From Streptomyces roseochromogenus subsp. oscitans DS 12.976 (GTDB taxonomy: Bacteria; Actinomycetota; Actinomycetes; Streptomycetales; Streptomycetaceae), in contig NZ_CM002285.1 of NCBI RefSeq assembly GCF_000497445.1, forward strand, positions 5,185,904 through 5,211,554: a stretch of 25,651 nt of DNA. The letters run 5' to 3'. A program made the position numbers and the translations under genes. Below are positions 1-7,220 of this stretch, piece by piece. The notes under the pieces are model-generated. The model did not search any database, had not been told where the DNA came from, and worked only from the letters and a program-made list of their open reading frames with translations. Positions within the stretch are counted from its first letter, which is position 1; each line of letters starts with the position of its first letter.

Positions 1-17
1 GTTGGTGTGGACGCGGA

Positions 18-98
18 GGTCGGCCGGGTCGGCCAGGACGCCGGGGTCGGCCGGGTCGGCCGGGATGCCGGGGTCGGTCGGGACGCCGGGACGCCGGG
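18..98. repeat. GC-rich 27-bp tandem repeat
   Basis: Two full copies of a 27-bp unit (18-44 and 45-71) differ at only two positions. A shortened third copy (72-89) is followed by a repeated GACGCCGGG. The minus strand reads as a Pro/Thr/Ser/Arg-rich open frame in this stretch, but no plausible start codon was found between it and the MFS stop at 121. It may be non-coding, or the low-complexity end of a gene continuing past the window edge. Confidence 0.75.
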
Positions 99-120
99 AC
101 TGTTGGGTCCGGCAGGGCCG

Positions 121-1527
121 TCAAGCCACGCGAGGGTGGGGGCGGCTGCCGTGGCGGGCCGAGGCGAGCAGGCCCTTCAGCGTGGTCAGCCAGCCGACGG
201 CTACGAACGCCGCGCCGATCAGCAGGCCGACGGTCCCGTCGAGCGGCAACACGATGCCGACGGCGCCGCCGAACACCCACGCCATCTGCAGCAGCGTCTC
301 CGAGCGGGCGAACGCCGAGGTGCGCACCAGCTCCGGCACGTCCCGCTGGATCAGCGCGTCCAGCGCCAGCTTGGCCAGCGCCTGGGCGAACCCGGCGACG
401 GCGGCCAGACAGGCCACCAGGAACGCCCCGAAGAACAGGGCGGCGACGATCGCCGTACCGAGCACCACCGCGACGACCGTCACGATGATGATCTCCGGGG
501 CGCGTGATCTCAGCCAGGCCCCGACCGCCGTGCCCAGCGCGTTGCCCACCCCCGCGGCGACACCCACTATCCCGAGCGAGACCGCCGCGCTCTCCCCGGT
601 CAGCGGATGCTCGCGCAGCAGGAAGGCCAGGAAGAAGATCAGGAAGCCGGACAGACAGCGCAGGGCCGAGTTGGCGCCGAGCGCATGGGTGACGGCGGGC
701 CCCACGGTCCGCAGCCCCGGCCGTCTCACCTGCTCCTTCCGGCGCTGCGGCCCGTGCAGATGCCGCTCGTCGGCCGCGAGCAGCGCCCTGTCCTCGCCCT
801 TGGCCGAATCCACCTTGGGCGGCAGCGAGAAGGACAGGAGCGTTCCCCCGACGAAGATCACGAAAGCGCCGTACAGCGGCCAGGGATCGCCGGCCTTGTG
901 CAGCCCCGCCGCCACCGGCGCGGCGACACCGGTGGCCAGCAGCCCGGCCAGGGTGACCCGCGAGTTGGCCTTCACCAGCGAGAACCGGGGCGGCAGCAGC
1001 CGCGGTACGACCGCACTGCGGACCACCCCGTACGCCTTCGACGCGACCAGCACTCCCAGCGCGGCGGGATACAGCTCCAGGCTGCCGCTCGCCACGGCGC
1101 CCGAGATCACGAGCGCGAGCAGTGCACGGGCCAGCATGGCCCCGGCCATCGCGGCGCGCCGCCCGTGCGGCAGCCGGTCCAGGAGGGGCCCGATGACCGG
1201 GGCGAGGACGGTGAAGGGCGCCATCGTGATGGCGAGGTACAGCGCGACCCGGCCACGGGCCTCAGCCGTCGGCACCGAGAAGAACACCGTGGAGGCGAGC
1301 GCCACGGTGATCATGACATCGCCGGCGCCGTTCACCGCGTGCAGCTCGATCAGCTTGCCCAGCCCCGACTCGCCCGCGCCATGCGCGTGCGTGGCCTTGC
1401 GGATGCCCCGCGCGGCTCCGGTGACGGGAAAGTGCAGGGCACGCCCGACGGAGCGGACCGCGCCGCCGACCCGGCTCGCACCGCCACCCCGAACACCACG
1501 CCTGTCCGCGGTCACCACGTGCTTCAT
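121..1527 (-). CDS. MFS transporter
   Basis: A 468-residue integral membrane protein with many hydrophobic segments. A basic, glycine-rich cytoplasmic N-terminus of about 70 residues precedes the first membrane helix (VMITVALASTVFF). The early loop GPLLDRLPHGRR is the usual MFS loop between helices 2 and 3, and a central hydrophilic stretch rich in Lys/Arg (HGPQRRKEQVRR) separates two membrane halves. The frame stays open upstream to 1953, but ATG at 1527 starts just before the conserved-looking N-terminus and the upstream extension is arginine-rich and unlike a protein. A GGGG tract lies about 5-8 bases before this start. It is divergent from the DUF3027 gene. Substrate cannot be predicted from sequence alone. 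Confidence 0.88.
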   Translation of the reverse strand: MKHVVTADRRGVRGGGASRVGGAVRSVGRALHFPVTGAARGIRKATHAHGAGESGLGKLIELHAVNGAGDVMITVALASTVFFSVPTAEARGRVALYLAITMAPFTVLAPVIGPLLDRLPHGRRAAMAGAMLARALLALVISGAVASGSLELYPAALGVLVASKAYGVVRSAVVPRLLPPRFSLVKANSRVTLAGLLATGVAAPVAAGLHKAGDPWPLYGAFVIFVGGTLLSFSLPPKVDSAKGEDRALLAADERHLHGPQRRKEQVRRPGLRTVGPAVTHALGANSALRCLSGFLIFFLAFLLREHPLTGESAAVSLGIVGVAAGVGNALGTAVGAWLRSRAPEIIIVTVVAVVLGTAIVAALFFGAFLVACLAAVAGFAQALAKLALDALIQRDVPELVRTSAFARSETLLQMAWVFGGAVGIVLPLDGTVGLLIGAAFVAVGWLTTLKGLLASARHGSRPHPRVA

Positions 1528-1786
1528 AGTGCCCCGAGAAGGCGGTGGATAGTGCGGTACGGCACGTACGTCATGGGTGCGCGGGTGCGAGAGAATGCCG
1601 CGTGGCGGCGACGAATCTCGTTCGGTGTAGCGTGCGTATCTCAGCCATAACGCAGAATGGATGGCAGAGGTGCGCCCGAGCGCGATCGGGAGCAGACGTC
1701 GATGCGGCCCCAAGGTCCGCTCCGTCCGCTTCACCGCCTTCAGGCAGCCGCACTCGACGAGACGGCGTAGGAGAGAAGCGATACCT

Positions 1787-2713
1787 GTGAGCGCAGCGAC
1801 AACGCGAAGCCGCACCCCCGACCGTCTGTGCGCCGAGGCGGTCGATCTCGCCCGCGGTGCCGCCGAGGAGGCCGCCGCGCCCGGCGTGGTCGGCGAACAC
1901 GCCGGCCTGGTGTCCGAGGGCGACCGCGTTGTGACGCACTTCTTCGAGTGCAAGGAGCCGGGCTACCGCGGCTGGCGCTGGGCGGTGACCGTGGCCCGCG
2001 CCTCCCGCGCCAAGATCGTCACGCTCGACGAGGTGGTCCTCCTCCCCGGCCCCGACGCCCTGCTCGCCCCCGAGTGGGTCCCATGGAGCGAACGGCTGCG
2101 CCCCGGCGACCTCGGCCCCGGCGATCTGCTCCCCACCGACCAGGAGGACCTGCGCCTGGAGCCCGGCTACACCGGCGAGGAGGAGCCGCTGCCGAGCTCG
2201 GCGGTCTCGCACGAGATGGCGGAACTGGCGGAGGCGGAGGACGCCGACGTCACCCCCGGCACCCCGGCCGCCCAGCCCACGGTCCCCACCCGGGGTTCGA
2301 TCGCGGCGGTCGCCGAGGAACTGGGCATGCGCCGCGCCCGAGTCCTCTCCCGCTACGGCCTCCATGTCGCGGCGGACCGCTGGGAGGAGTCGTACGGCGC
2401 CCGGACCGCGATGGCCCAGGCCGCCCCGGCGACCTGTCTGACCTGTGGCTTCCTGAACCCCATCGGCGGCTCCCTCGGCCAGGCCTTCGGCGTCTGCGCC
2501 AACGAGTTCTCCCCGGCCGACGGCCGTGTGGTCTCCCTGGCCTACGGCTGCGGCGGCCACTCGGAGGCCGCGGTCATGCCGAAGCCCCCGCAGCCGGCCG
2601 CGCCGGTCATCGACGAGACGCGGGTCGACCCCTTCCCCCTCCGCCCCGCCCGCGGCGCGGGCTCGGTCCCGGAGACCGGCGACGACGAAACGGCGGAACT
2701 GGGTCACTCGTAG
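1787..2713 (+). CDS. DUF3027 domain-containing protein
   Basis: A soluble acidic protein of 308 residues. The N-terminal half contains the stretch FFECKEPGYRGWRWAVTVAR and the block LLAPEWVPWSERLRPGDLGP, which I recognise as DUF3027, a family seen across Streptomyces. A C-terminal segment has a CxxC pair (CLTCGF) followed by two further cysteines (GVCANEF, YGCGGH), which could bind a metal; this is inference. GTG at 1787 was chosen because AGGAG lies about 11 bases upstream, whereas the upstream open frame to 1661 encodes arginine-rich sequence. The molecular function of DUF3027 is unknown. It is transcribed away from the MFS gene and ends 28 bp from the convergent Uma2 gene. Confidence 0.9.
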   Translation: MSAATTRSRTPDRLCAEAVDLARGAAEEAAAPGVVGEHAGLVSEGDRVVTHFFECKEPGYRGWRWAVTVARASRAKIVTLDEVVLLPGPDALLAPEWVPWSERLRPGDLGPGDLLPTDQEDLRLEPGYTGEEEPLPSSAVSHEMAELAEAEDADVTPGTPAAQPTVPTRGSIAAVAEELGMRRARVLSRYGLHVAADRWEESYGARTAMAQAAPATCLTCGFLNPIGGSLGQAFGVCANEFSPADGRVVSLAYGCGGHSEAAVMPKPPQPAAPVIDETRVDPFPLRPARGAGSVPETGDDETAELGHS

Positions 2714-2741
2714 TCGGCCACTCCACAGCGACCGGCGACTG

Positions 2742-3368
2742 TCAACGCTCGGATTGCGTGCCGCTCTGGTCCTTCTGGTCCTTGTAGAGCGGCAGGTTGT
2801 CCGTGGAGATCGTCCAGTCGCCGATCGTGACGTCCTCGCCGTAGACGAAGTCCTTGCGCGTCGCGTAGCGCGGACCGCCGGGGGTGGAGTGGATGTCGGT
2901 GAGGACGGCACCGGTGCCGGTGCGTGGGTCGAAGACCGCGTAGACGGGGATACCCATGAGGGGGTAGTCGCGCATCTTGGTGACCCAGTCGTTGTCGGGG
3001 TTGGACTTGGAGACCACTTCGATGGCGGCGATGAGCGCGTGAGGGTCGATGGAGCCCTCGACGTCGAGGTCGGTCCACGCGATCACCATCACGTCGGGAT
3101 GGCGCATGATGCCTTCTGGCTCGTCTTCCACATCGGGTGTACCGGTGTGAGCCAGCAGCTCGTCCGGCATGATCCGTTCCAGACGGCGGCTGACGTGTGC
3201 CGCCGTGACCTCATGGGGCCCTCCCGGCGACATCATGTCGTGAACGATCCCTTCCTTGGTGATCTCGAACTTCCCGGGCAGGGCGTCGTCCATGGACTGA
3301 ACGAAGTCCCGCAGGGTCCGGTACAGGTGGGAGCTGCCCTGCCGTGCGTTGTCCGGGGCGATGGTCAT
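2742..3368 (-). CDS. Uma2 family (DUF820) nuclease-fold protein
   Basis: The 208-residue product matches the Uma2/DUF820 family, which has a PD-(D/E)xK restriction-endonuclease-like fold. The expected acidic and lysine positions are visible: PD at residues 91-92 (HPDVMVIAW), E117 in the strand AAIEVVSKSN, K131 in WVTKMRDY, then the typical GIPVYAVFDP strand. The start ATG at 3368 has a good Shine-Dalgarno (GAGGAG, about 7 bases upstream); the frame continues upstream but without such a site. It lies 52 bp downstream of the winged-helix gene on the same strand, so it may be the last gene of a three-gene run with the GHKL ATPase. Uma2 proteins are numerous in Streptomyces and their biological substrate is not established. 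Confidence 0.9.
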   Translation of the reverse strand: MTIAPDNARQGSSHLYRTLRDFVQSMDDALPGKFEITKEGIVHDMMSPGGPHEVTAAHVSRRLERIMPDELLAHTGTPDVEDEPEGIMRHPDVMVIAWTDLDVEGSIDPHALIAAIEVVSKSNPDNDWVTKMRDYPLMGIPVYAVFDPRTGTGAVLTDIHSTPGGPRYATRKDFVYGEDVTIGDWTISTDNLPLYKDQKDQSGTQSER

Positions 3369-3420
3369 GGCGCTCGCTCCTCGTCGTCTGTGCCCAGGGG
3401 CAAGGATCGTCACGTTCATG

Positions 3421-4275
3421 CTAGGCGGCCTCCGGGAGACCGGATCGGTAGTCGAGGCACCGGCCGGGCTCGGGTGAGCGGAAGGCGCGGTCACAGCCTT
3501 CGCAGTTCCGGAGGGGGTGCCGGACCGTCGGCGGAGGTGCCGGGGTACGCAACGGGGGCGGAGGAGGCAGTTGCTCCGTCAGGCGGTGGGCCAGCAGGGC
3601 CGCCGGGCGGCACAGGGGCTCATCCGGCAGGCCCGTGGTCAGGGCGTGTCGTACGGCCGTGGGCGTCACGTCGCGTTCCAGCCAGGCGGCGACGCCGGGC
3701 GCCAGGTGGGCCGTGTCGCGGGCCGAGAGCAGGAGGCGGGAGTCGTGGCGGCGGAGGTCCGCGAGGAGGTCCGTGGCCTGCTGGATCAGGGCGGGGGAGG
3801 GGCAGGCCGGGCGCGGTAAGGGCGGGAGCGCCTTGGGGGGCGCCTTCTTCGGCCGCGCGGGCTTGGGCACGTGGTTGTCGGTACGGCGGCCCGGCTGATT
3901 GCAGGAGATCGTGCGGGTGACGATACGGCCGCCGGGAACGCGTTGGCGCTCTCGGCGCAGATAGCCGTACGTCTCCAGCTCCCGCAGGGCCGCCGCGATA
4001 CGGGTCGCGCCCTCGGGGAAGCGGGCAGTGAGGGTCTTGATGTCCACTCGGGCCCCGGCCGGGAGTGACTGGATGTACACGCCGAGCCCGATGGCGAGTC
4101 CCGACAGCTTCGGGTGCTGGGCCAAGTGGTTGCCGACCACCGTGAAGTGGGAGGTGTGGCGGGCGTTGTCGTGGATCAGGCCGCCGACGCCGGATTCACA
4201 CCGCCGGTTCGGGTGGTTGTTGGCGACAACGCGGGACTGGGCGTGCGCGGGCGCGCTAGGGTTCTGGGCATCCAT
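3421..4275 (-). CDS. winged-helix DNA-binding protein with C-terminal cysteine cluster
   Basis: A 284-residue protein. Residues about 50-115 form a winged-helix-like region (AIGLGVYIQSLPAG, then ARFPEGATRIAAALRELETY, then GYLRRER and a wing with RIVTRT), resembling replication-initiator or GntR-like winged helices. Residues 133-165 are Pro/Lys-rich and probably a linker. A helical region follows (165-235), then a proline run, then NCEGCDRAF, giving C258 and C261 with C273 nearby, a possible small metal site. Similar proteins are widespread in Streptomyces as unnamed helix-turn-helix proteins. The start is 18 bp after the stop of the upstream GHKL ATPase gene. An AGGAAG motif overlaps that stop, 14 bases from the ATG. 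Likely a transcription factor; targets unknown. Confidence 0.82.
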   Translation of the reverse strand: MDAQNPSAPAHAQSRVVANNHPNRRCESGVGGLIHDNARHTSHFTVVGNHLAQHPKLSGLAIGLGVYIQSLPAGARVDIKTLTARFPEGATRIAAALRELETYGYLRRERQRVPGGRIVTRTISCNQPGRRTDNHVPKPARPKKAPPKALPPLPRPACPSPALIQQATDLLADLRRHDSRLLLSARDTAHLAPGVAAWLERDVTPTAVRHALTTGLPDEPLCRPAALLAHRLTEQLPPPPPLRTPAPPPTVRHPLRNCEGCDRAFRSPEPGRCLDYRSGLPEAA

Positions 4276-4293
4276 CGGGAAGCTGTGTTCTTC

Positions 4294-4827
4294 CTAGGTG
4301 GTCAGGCCCTCGATCGGGATCGCTACTCCCGGCCGGGGGCCGTCGCTTTTCTGAGGTGCTTTCTCCCTCGTGGTCCTTTGGGAAAGAGCGCCCCTTGGAC
4401 CGCAGCACGGGTTTCCGCGTCGCGGTGGCAGAGCGACCTCGGCCCACACCGTCTTGCGCGGCGTCCGCCCGGGCGCGGTGCCCCAGCGGTCGGCCAGCGC
4501 CTCGACGAGGAGCAGCCCGCGCCCTGAGTCGGCGTCAGAATCGGGTCGTCCGGTCCGGGGGAGCCGGTCACCCCTCGTGTCGGTCACCTCGATACGGAGG
4601 GTGTCGGCGACGGCGTAGAGGGTCAGCCGGAAATCCCGTCCCGCCACCCGGCCGTGTGTGGCGGCGTTGGCCGCCAGTTCGGCGACGATCAGCTCCGCCG
4701 GGTCCAACGGGAAGCCCCAGGTGCGGAGTTGTTCCGTGGCGAGCAGACGGGCGAGGCGGGCTCCGCGTGGCGTGGCGGACAGCTGCGCGGTGAAGTTCGG
4801 GATGGGGGTGGAGATTTGCTGGTTCAC
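4294..4827 (-). CDS. GHKL ATP-binding protein, RsbW-like anti-sigma family
   Basis: A 177-residue protein with the GHKL (HATPase_c) signature: N-box ELAANAATHG around residues 50-59, the ATP-lid aspartate in EVTDTRGD (D83), and the glycine box SGRGLLLVEALADRWG (101-116). This is the anti-sigma-factor serine kinase type common in Streptomyces, which binds or phosphorylates partner switches. Residues 140-177 form a low-complexity tail with two adjacent cysteines that the family does not need. The start is a GTG with no clear Shine-Dalgarno; an 11-bp dyad (CACTC-A-GAGTG, 4830-4840) sits just upstream. It is divergent from the XRE-DUF397 pair, an arrangement seen at WhiJ-like loci. Confidence 0.88.
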   Translation of the reverse strand: MNQQISTPIPNFTAQLSATPRGARLARLLATEQLRTWGFPLDPAELIVAELAANAATHGRVAGRDFRLTLYAVADTLRIEVTDTRGDRLPRTGRPDSDADSGRGLLLVEALADRWGTAPGRTPRKTVWAEVALPPRRGNPCCGPRGALSQRTTREKAPQKSDGPRPGVAIPIEGLTT

Positions 4828-4889
4828 ATCACTCAGAGTGGCTGGGACTGCTACCTGTGAATAGTGACGAGGTGGTTGCGTACGGTCAC

Positions 4890-4922
4890 TGTCCAGCGCT
4901 GTCCGGTCGTGTCCGGGCTGTC
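4890..4922. promoter_or_regulatory. Phased TGTC direct repeats in the divergent promoter region
   Basis: Four copies of TGTC begin at 4890, 4900, 4910 and 4919, three of them as TGTCC. The spacing of 10, 10 and 9 bp places them on one face of the helix. They lie between the GHKL ATPase and the XRE regulator, ending just before the regulator's ribosome-binding site. This is a candidate operator array; binding is inferred, not shown. Confidence 0.45.
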
Positions 4923-4938
4923 AGGAAGGGGGCGCGGT

Positions 4939-5784
4939 GTGAGCGAGGAAGAGGAGCCGGGCTGGGAGGTCGACCCGGATGACGAATGGGGAGTTGCCGT
5001 CATCGCCACGGTGGGGCGGCAGTTGAAGCTGAGGCGCGAGGCGCTGGGGATGAGCGCGGCCGACTTCGGCAAGGCCGTCGGGTACGGCGAGGACCTGGTC
5101 TACAAGGTGGAGGGCGGCAAGCGGATCCCTCGGCCCGAGTACCTGGACAAGGCCGACAGGGTCTTGAAGGCGGGCGGGTTGATCGCCGCGATGAAGGAGG
5201 ACGTGGAGAAGGTCCGGTATCCGAAGAGGGTTCGGGCGCTGGCGGGGCTGGAGGCGAAGGCGGTTGAGCTGCTCTCGTACGGCAACCACAACCTGCACGG
5301 GCTGCTGCAGACCGAGGAGTACGCGTGGGCGCTGCTGCGGACGCGGCGGCCCGTATCGCCGGAGGATCAACTGGAGCAGGCGGTTGCTGCGCGTATGGCC
5401 CGGAAGGCGATCTACGAGCGCTCACCGGCCCCCGAGCTGAGCTTCGTCCTGGAAGAGACGACGCTGAGGCGCCCGGTCGGAGGCAAGATGGTGCTTCGAA
5501 AGCAGCTCGAACACCTCCTGGAGGTGGCGCAGTTGCGGAACGTCGAAATTCAGGTGATGCCGATGGACCGCTGGGACCACCCTGGAATGGGAGGACGGGT
5601 TCAGGTGCTGAAGTTCGCGGACGGCACGGCGGTTGGGCGTATGGACGACGAGTTCAACGGGCGCCCTGTAGACGAGCCGAGGCAGCTTCGGATCCTCGAA
5701 CTGCGCTATGGCATCATCCGGGCCGAGGCTCTGACCGCACGGGAGTCACTGGCCTTCATCGATCGAATGCTGGGAGAAACATGA
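4939..5784 (+). CDS. XRE-family regulator with DUF5753 domain (WhiJ-like)
   Basis: A 281-residue protein with an acidic N-terminus, a helix-turn-helix of the XRE type at about residues 24-80 (LKLRREALGMSAADFGKAVG through YKVEGGKRIP), and a C-terminal DUF5753 domain from about residue 95 onward. DUF5753 hallmarks are HGLLQTEEYA, RMARKAIYER, SFVLEETTLRRPVGG and VEIQVMPMD. This architecture is that of Streptomyces WhiJ-like and Scr1-like regulators. GTG at 4939 is preferred because AGGAAGGGG ends about 6 bases upstream; the frame could also start at 4864. Its stop overlaps the DUF397 start (ATGA), indicating translational coupling. Phased TGTC repeats upstream suggest autoregulation or cross-regulation with the divergent ATPase gene. 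Confidence 0.93.
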   Translation: MSEEEEPGWEVDPDDEWGVAVIATVGRQLKLRREALGMSAADFGKAVGYGEDLVYKVEGGKRIPRPEYLDKADRVLKAGGLIAAMKEDVEKVRYPKRVRALAGLEAKAVELLSYGNHNLHGLLQTEEYAWALLRTRRPVSPEDQLEQAVAARMARKAIYERSPAPELSFVLEETTLRRPVGGKMVLRKQLEHLLEVAQLRNVEIQVMPMDRWDHPGMGGRVQVLKFADGTAVGRMDDEFNGRPVDEPRQLRILELRYGIIRAEALTARESLAFIDRMLGET

Positions 5785-5990
5785 TCCGCGAGGCCTCTGC
5801 CAGAGACGCATCCGGGCTGGTGTGGTTCAAGAGCAGCTACAGCGACAGCAACAACCCGAACGACTGCGTCGAGGTCGCCAATACCCCCGCCACCATCCAC
5901 ATCCGCGACTCCAAGCAAACCGACGGCCCCCGTCTCCGCGTCGCCCCCGGCGCCTGGACGGAGTTCCTCGGCTACGCCGCCGGGCACTGA
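5781..5990 (+). CDS. DUF397 domain-containing protein
   Basis: A 69-residue protein with the full DUF397 pattern: WFKSSYSDSNNPNDCVEVA, then a HIRDSK motif and a terminal FLGY segment. The ATG overlaps the stop of the XRE-DUF5753 gene by 4 bp. XRE-DUF397 pairs are abundant in Streptomyces. In characterised examples the small protein modulates the activity of its cognate regulator, and a toxin-antitoxin-like relation has been proposed. The function here is inferred from pairing and context. Confidence 0.93.
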   Translation: MIREASARDASGLVWFKSSYSDSNNPNDCVEVANTPATIHIRDSKQTDGPRLRVAPGAWTEFLGYAAGH

Positions 5991-6070
5991 AACAGATAAA
6001 CAGGCTGGACGGATGAACCGCGCTGCTCCATAAGGGGGCCCACGCCCAGTCGTTGAGCCCCGCAGGGACC

Positions 6071-6125
6071 CCGCTCCTCGATCATCGCCGCGTCGGCGCA
6101 CGGCCGACCTTGAGGCGAGGAGCGG
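6071..6125 (+). promoter_or_regulatory. Leader inverted repeat covering the ribosome-binding site
   Basis: A perfect 10-bp inverted repeat pairs CCGCTCCTCG (6071-6080) with CGAGGAGCGG (6116-6125). The right arm contains the AGGAG ribosome-binding site of the lipase gene that starts at 6130. A smaller hairpin (CGCCG-cgt-CGGCG, 6086-6098) sits inside the loop. The geometry would hide the ribosome-binding site when folded; regulation is inferred. Confidence 0.45.
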
Positions 6126-6129
6126 CCCA

Positions 6130-7137
6130 ATGGCGGATCGGAATGTCTCCCGGAAGCGGTCGAACCGGCGGCGCACCACGTGGGCCAAGGTCTGTGCGGG
6201 GCTTGCGGGCCTGGCACTGACCGTGGGGTTCCAGGGCACGGCGGCCGCATCCGGCAGACCCGCGCCTCCGTCACCACAGGGGCGGATCCTCGACCTGCCC
6301 CTGGCGGGGGTCGGCGGACTCCTCCACCCGGACGCGCCGCCGGCCGGGGCCGACGACTGGAGCTGCAAGCCCACGCGTGAGCATCCGCGCCCGGTCGTAC
6401 TGCTGCACGGGACCTTCGCGAACGCCTACGAGAACTGGGGCTTGATGTCCCCGTACCTGAAGCAGCTGGGCTACTGCGTCTTCGCTCCCGACTACGGCGG
6501 GACGCCCGGCAACCCGATCAAGGCCACCGCACACATCCCGGTGTCCGCACAGCAGATCGCCGAGTACGTCGACCGCGTGCTCAAGGCCACCGGTGCCCGC
6601 CAGGTCGACCTCGTCGGGCATTCCCAGGGCGGCGGTCCCACGCCCCGCTGGTATCTGCGGTTCGATGGCGGCACGGATCCCGCGCACCCGGAGCGGAACA
6701 AGGTGCACAGCCTCATCGGCCTGGCGCCGTCCAACCACGGCACGACCGCCGACGGCGTCGGCACACTGGTCACCAAGCTGGGGCTCAGTGATCCCGTGGG
6801 CCTCCTCGTCGGCCAGGCGGTCAAGGACCAGCTGGTCGGCTCCGAAGTGAACACGACGCTGGACCGGGACGGGGACACCCAGCCCGGGGTCGACTACACC
6901 GTCATCGCCACCCGGTACGACGAGGTCGCCACCCCCTACACGAACCAGTTCCTGAAGGCGGGACCGGGTGCGACCGTCAAGAACATCACGATCCAGGACA
7001 TCTGCCCTCGGGACCTCTCCGAACACGTCGCGATGGCGTACGACTCCAACGCCGCCCAACTCGTCCGCAACGCCCTCGACCCGGCCCACGCCCAGCCCGT
7101 CGACTGCGACCTGACCCTGCCCGTGCTCGGCGGCTGA
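6130..7137 (+). CDS. Secreted alpha/beta-hydrolase, class-2 lipase/esterase family
   Basis: A 335-residue protein with an arginine-rich N-region (NRRRTTWAK) and a hydrophobic core ending near residue 40, compatible with a Sec or weak Tat signal peptide. The mature part is a class-2 lipase (EstA/LipA-like): oxyanion strand VVLLHGTF (HG at 93-94), nucleophile elbow GHSQGG with S165, a likely acid D264 in TRYDEV and the histidine H299 in SEHVAM. Four cysteines (79, 116, 292, 326) could form disulfides outside the cell. AGGAG about 7 bases upstream supports the ATG at 6130. Substrate is probably an acylglycerol or other ester. The following gene starts 84 bp downstream on the same strand. Confidence 0.92.
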   Translation: MADRNVSRKRSNRRRTTWAKVCAGLAGLALTVGFQGTAAASGRPAPPSPQGRILDLPLAGVGGLLHPDAPPAGADDWSCKPTREHPRPVVLLHGTFANAYENWGLMSPYLKQLGYCVFAPDYGGTPGNPIKATAHIPVSAQQIAEYVDRVLKATGARQVDLVGHSQGGGPTPRWYLRFDGGTDPAHPERNKVHSLIGLAPSNHGTTADGVGTLVTKLGLSDPVGLLVGQAVKDQLVGSEVNTTLDRDGDTQPGVDYTVIATRYDEVATPYTNQFLKAGPGATVKNITIQDICPRDLSEHVAMAYDSNAAQLVRNALDPAHAQPVDCDLTLPVLGG

Positions 7138-7220
7138 CCGGGAGACGCCGCCCGGCACCCGTGCCCCGGCCGCCCCGCTGGCGCTGTACCTTCGTGCTCA
7201 CGTCGACGAGGAGAGTGAAC

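Noticed and set aside
2..1650. Long plus-strand open frames across the first gene
   Set aside because: They are antisense shadows of the MFS gene; the translations are Arg/Ser/Pro-rich and lack family features, while the minus strand gives a clear membrane protein.
1528..1953. N-terminal extension of the MFS frame to 1953
   Set aside because: The extension overlaps the divergent DUF3027 gene, is arginine-rich and adds no membrane helix; ATG 1527 fits the family start.
4294..5990. Classical toxin-antitoxin operon
   Set aside because: The XRE/DUF397 pairing has been compared with toxin-antitoxin systems, but no toxin fold is visible and the ATPase points to regulatory switching.
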